Shown here in pieces: positions 61,736 to 64,000 of a stretch of DNA of 64,000 nt. A program made the position numbers and the translations under genes. Origin of the DNA: PWQG01 sp050486205 (lineage in GTDB: Bacteria > Pseudomonadota > Gammaproteobacteria > Pseudomonadales > Pseudohongiellaceae); contig JBJHCW010000007.1 of the NCBI GenBank assembly GCA_050486205.1, positions 124,001-188,000 on the forward strand, read 5' to 3'. The stretch's first letter is position 1. Every line of letters begins with the position of its first letter. The notes beneath the pieces were generated by a model. It saw only the letters and a list, made by a program, of their open reading frames with translations. It did no database searches and was not told the DNA's origin.

Positions 61736-62227
61736 ATGAAAACACGGCATCTCGCCATGCTGACACTGGTCGGCGCCATGACCACTGCCTGTTCCAGCAT
61801 CATCAGTGACACGGACTACCCGGTTGCCATCAACAGCAACCCCGCTGGTGCCGAGTTCCGCATCAGTAATCGCGACGGGCAACGCATCCACAACGGCACC
61901 ACACCGGCCACCGTGACGCTTCGCTCGTCAGCCGGTTACTTTCGCGGCGAATCCTACAGCATCGAGCTCAGCAAGAGTGGCTACACTGATCGCGTTTACA
62001 CGCTGAGCAGCAGCATTGATGGATGGTACTGGGGCAATATCCTGCTCGGCGGCATCATCGGCATGCTGATTGTGGATCCGGCCACAGGCGCCATGTACAA
62101 CCTGCCGGGGCGGGTGGACATCAGTCTGGACCCGGCCGTGGCGCAGCGAGCGGATACCACGTTGATGATCACGACGCTGGATCAGTTGACCCCTGAGCAG
62201 ATTGAACGGCTTGTGCCCTTGGAGTGA
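61736..62227 (+). CDS. Small lipoprotein, PEGA-like
   Basis: A protein of 163 residues. ACGAGGAAAC precedes the ATG. Lipobox MTTAC gives Cys19. The mature N-terminal part, YPVAINSNPAGAEFRISNRDGQRIHNGTTPATVTL, has the P-x-G-A...G-x-TP pattern of PEGA surface domains. GNILLGGIIGMLIVDPATGAMYNL is a hydrophobic segment seen in related E. coli-type lipoproteins. Function unknown. The next gene starts 11 bases on. Confidence 0.82.
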   Translation: MKTRHLAMLTLVGAMTTACSSIISDTDYPVAINSNPAGAEFRISNRDGQRIHNGTTPATVTLRSSAGYFRGESYSIELSKSGYTDRVYTLSSSIDGWYWGNILLGGIIGMLIVDPATGAMYNLPGRVDISLDPAVAQRADTTLMITTLDQLTPEQIERLVPLE

Positions 62228-62238
62228 GGAAAACATTG

Positions 62239-62730
62239 ATGTTTGACCTCGAACGATTCCCGGCAACCGCAGAGTTGCCATCCAGATTCATAAAGCCGGA
62301 CGCCGGCAAACCCCTGCTCTGGATTCACCGGGTCAGCGGCGCCGCCTACCTGATCAATGCCTCCGATGAGACGCTGACAAAGGTGGAAGCAAGCTCGGGC
62401 GGCTGCATCACCGCCGACGATGATGTGATCACCCTGCAGTCCGACGCCGTGGCCCGCTACAACAACGTCAAGCCGGGCGAGGCGGTGAAGGTGGATGAGT
62501 ATGACGAGTACTATGACCTGGACTACCTGCTGCAGATCGGCATCCGGGTTGAGTCACCGCGACTTGGGCGGCGCGAATTTCTGACGATGGTGGCGAAGGG
62601 CGGAGCGAAGACACAGGTTCTGTTGCGGGAAGGGGAGGATGTGGAGGTCCCCAACAATAAAATCAGTCCAGAACCTGCACGAACTCACCAACCACTCTGT
62701 ACCTGCTTGCCTCGTCTGGATCAAGCGTAA
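62239..62730 (+). CDS. Unknown protein with a tail antisense to the helicase gene
   Basis: A protein of 163 residues; the ATG at 62239 has GAGG upstream, and it lies 11 bases after the lipoprotein stop. Residues 1-140 look like a normal soluble protein (KPLLWIHRVSGAAYLINASDETLTKVEASSGG, VDEYDEYYDLDYLLQIGIRVES). From about residue 142 the chain becomes a proline- and cysteine-rich string (EPARTHQPLCTC) that is read against the 3' end of the helicase gene (62663-62730). That suggests the original end was replaced. No family recognised. Confidence 0.68.
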   Translation: MFDLERFPATAELPSRFIKPDAGKPLLWIHRVSGAAYLINASDETLTKVEASSGGCITADDDVITLQSDAVARYNNVKPGEAVKVDEYDEYYDLDYLLQIGIRVESPRLGRREFLTMVAKGGAKTQVLLREGEDVEVPNNKISPEPARTHQPLCTCLPRLDQA

Positions 62731-64000
62731 TGGTTTCGAACGAGGAATCAAAAGATCGCGGCTTCAGCAGGATTTTCTGATGGGACCAGGCATCAATCTC
62801 TTCTGCCTTTATGCTTTCGTATTCCTTGACCGTATAGTGTGACCCACTGTCATCATCAATGATGTCCGAGTGCTCGACCAGCACGATCTTTCCATTCCGG
62901 CTGCCGCCCCGATCGGTGCGAAACAGGCATACTGATTCGTCAGGTATGATCCTGTTCATGGATTCACCCCGGACTTTACAGGCGAAGAATGTCTCATTGA
63001 TACGTATGCCGTCCGGTATACGTGCCCAGTCCTTTACTTCAGTTTGCTGCAACTCGCTGAACTGACCGGCGGCGGCGACGAGGTCATAAAGTGGTACCGC
63101 GTTGACATAGGGCTGGATTTCGTCGCGTTTCAGTTCGATGACGTTATCCGGAGGGCTGGTCTGTTTTGGAATGTACCTTGCCAGATACTCACGAAAATCG
63201 GGGTCACAAGCGTAAACAAGCGTTCCCCGTATACCTCGCAGCATAATCGTTTTATAGATGTTCAGAATGTACTGTTTCAACTGCTTCGGATCGGTGATGG
63301 ATTGTTTGCCGGTTCTGTCAAAGTAGAGCTCTGGCCGGATGACTATCTCATCATGCGCCTTGTCATAACTGATTTCTCTACCGAAGATGATTCCGGCGTA
63401 ATTCAGGTCATAGCCTTGTGTGGTATGGATGCAGCCGACTTCGGTTGCAGAGTTCTCTGAGTTGATCCAGTCCGAATTTGTGCTGTTCCAGCGGAGTTTC
63501 GAGCTTTCGATTTCGATATCGTACAGACTTGGATTGTTTTTCGAGATCCAGGGCCAGGAATAACCCGCGATAAATCGTGACAACCCAAATTCAGATTCCT
63601 TGGCCTGAAGCTGATTCTGAAATTCCTCGAAGGAATCAAACAGTTCTAACTCATATGATTTCGAGCAATAGAGTTTGTCATCAGGTAGTTGAGCGCCAAG
63701 CAAATCGTCAACAAACTTGACATAGGGGTTGCCACCGCGCACCCGAAATTGGGAGACCAATTGCTGCACCTGCGTATCCGGAGAGGCTTTCAGGCTATCA
63801 AAGGTATCTGCAGATGCATCGGACGGCTTGATGGACTGGTCTTCGTCATAGAAAAAGATGGCCTTGTCGGACTGCAGGCGTACCCAGTCGACTTCGCTGC
63901 AGGTCTTGTGATCAAGGCCCAGGGTCTTTGAGTGTTTGTCGAAGGGGCCGAAGTATGGCCCCAGGTTTTTCCTCTGACGCAGTCTGTGCGCCTCATCAAC
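62663..64000 (-). CDS. Schlafen-group-3 (DUF2075) helicase fused to an S24/LexA-like domain (5' part beyond window)
   Basis: The frame is open from the right edge to the stop at 62663; 445 residues are visible. At the edge is VDEAHRLR, a Walker B motif, followed by DKAIFFYDEDQSIKPSD and later TTQGYDLNYAGIIFGRE and LRGIRGTLVYACDPDFREYL, all typical of DUF2075 helicases. From about 63110 the chain changes to an S24 peptidase-like domain: CKVRGESMNRIIPD with the catalytic-type Ser and TVKEYES with Lys. Fusion of the two suggests a nucleic-acid sensor that can cleave itself or a partner. Walker A is beyond the window. Confidence 0.85.
   Translation of the reverse strand, partial: VDEAHRLRQRKNLGPYFGPFDKHSKTLGLDHKTCSEVDWVRLQSDKAIFFYDEDQSIKPSDASADTFDSLKASPDTQVQQLVSQFRVRGGNPYVKFVDDLLGAQLPDDKLYCSKSYELELFDSFEEFQNQLQAKESEFGLSRFIAGYSWPWISKNNPSLYDIEIESSKLRWNSTNSDWINSENSATEVGCIHTTQGYDLNYAGIIFGREISYDKAHDEIVIRPELYFDRTGKQSITDPKQLKQYILNIYKTIMLRGIRGTLVYACDPDFREYLARYIPKQTSPPDNVIELKRDEIQPYVNAVPLYDLVAAAGQFSELQQTEVKDWARIPDGIRINETFFACKVRGESMNRIIPDESVCLFRTDRGGSRNGKIVLVEHSDIIDDDSGSHYTVKEYESIKAEEIDAWSHQKILLKPRSFDSSFETITLDPDEASRYRVVGEFVQVLD

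Overview
The window looks like one piece of a free-living, probably marine or aquatic, gammaproteobacterial chromosome. The evidence is a GC-rich, densely packed single-copy gene set with good Shine-Dalgarno sites, an E. coli-like YbiT ABC-F ATPase, a BetT-type BCCT carrier, BtuB with a cobalamin riboswitch, TonB-dependent receptors, CYP153 with its ferredoxin, and many c-di-GMP enzymes. I would not name a genus. No tRNA, rRNA, CRISPR array or intact transposase was seen.

Layout. 1-2.6 kb: 5' part of a membrane PAS-GGDEF-EAL protein cut by the left edge. 2.8-4.5 kb: exported PQQ-type sugar dehydrogenase and a cysteine-less thioredoxin-like protein. 4.6-7.9 kb: CYP153, [2Fe-2S] ferredoxin, glutathione transferase and a BtuF-like cobalamin-binding protein on one strand. 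8.0-12.7 kb: a diguanylate cyclase, then a B12 island (riboswitch, btuB, DUF6580 membrane protein, PP-loop ATPase). 12.8-16.7 kb: BCCT carrier plus a large unknown membrane protein. 16.8-26.9 kb: beta-lactamase-fold lipoprotein, hybrid histidine kinase with a small helical partner, glutamate dehydrogenase, a REC-EAL-GAF-GGDEF protein, alanine dehydrogenase, c-type cytochrome and a GDT1-type cation exporter. 27-33.6 kb: NosR-like flavin/Fe-S membrane protein, NylB-like hydrolase, exported GST-like protein, DUF2807 protein, lipoprotein and a BON mini-protein. 33.8-37.5 kb: two exported amidohydrolases and a 1-Cys peroxiredoxin. 37.5-42.6 kb: diguanylate cyclase, ybiT with a possible leader peptide, a MarR/Acg-nitroreductase pair with tandem operators, a short-chain dehydrogenase relic and an orphan EF-Ts-like mini-protein. 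42.6-45 kb: CadC-like regulator, DUF4329 protein and a broken AAA+ ATPase. 45-51.3 kb: phosphate-scavenging cluster (MINPP-like phosphatase, TonB-dependent receptor, PhoA-type phosphatase), with Pho boxes in front of two of the three genes. 51.3-59.2 kb: DODA-type dioxygenase and DoxX with a divergent LysR, cyclase-family hydrolase, EAL protein, SDR, an internally shortened SRAP protein and DedA. 59.2-64 kb: poorly explained DNA, a truncated CadC-like regulator, a WYL regulator beside a long palindrome, two small genes, and the C-terminal part of a Schlafen-group-3 (DUF2075) helicase fused to a LexA-like S24 domain, cut by the right edge.

How parts work together. B12 uptake: the riboswitch would shut down btuB and its neighbours when cobalamin is plentiful, while BtuF lies 2 kb away behind a palindromic repeat. 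Phosphate stress: two surface phosphatases would free phosphate from organic esters, and a co-regulated outer-membrane receptor may import the ester or product. Signalling: five proteins carry c-di-GMP domains, and two CadC-like regulators share a near-identical DNA-binding helix region. The least explained parts are the dispersed palindrome found at both ends of the window and the helicase-S24/WYL region at the right edge.
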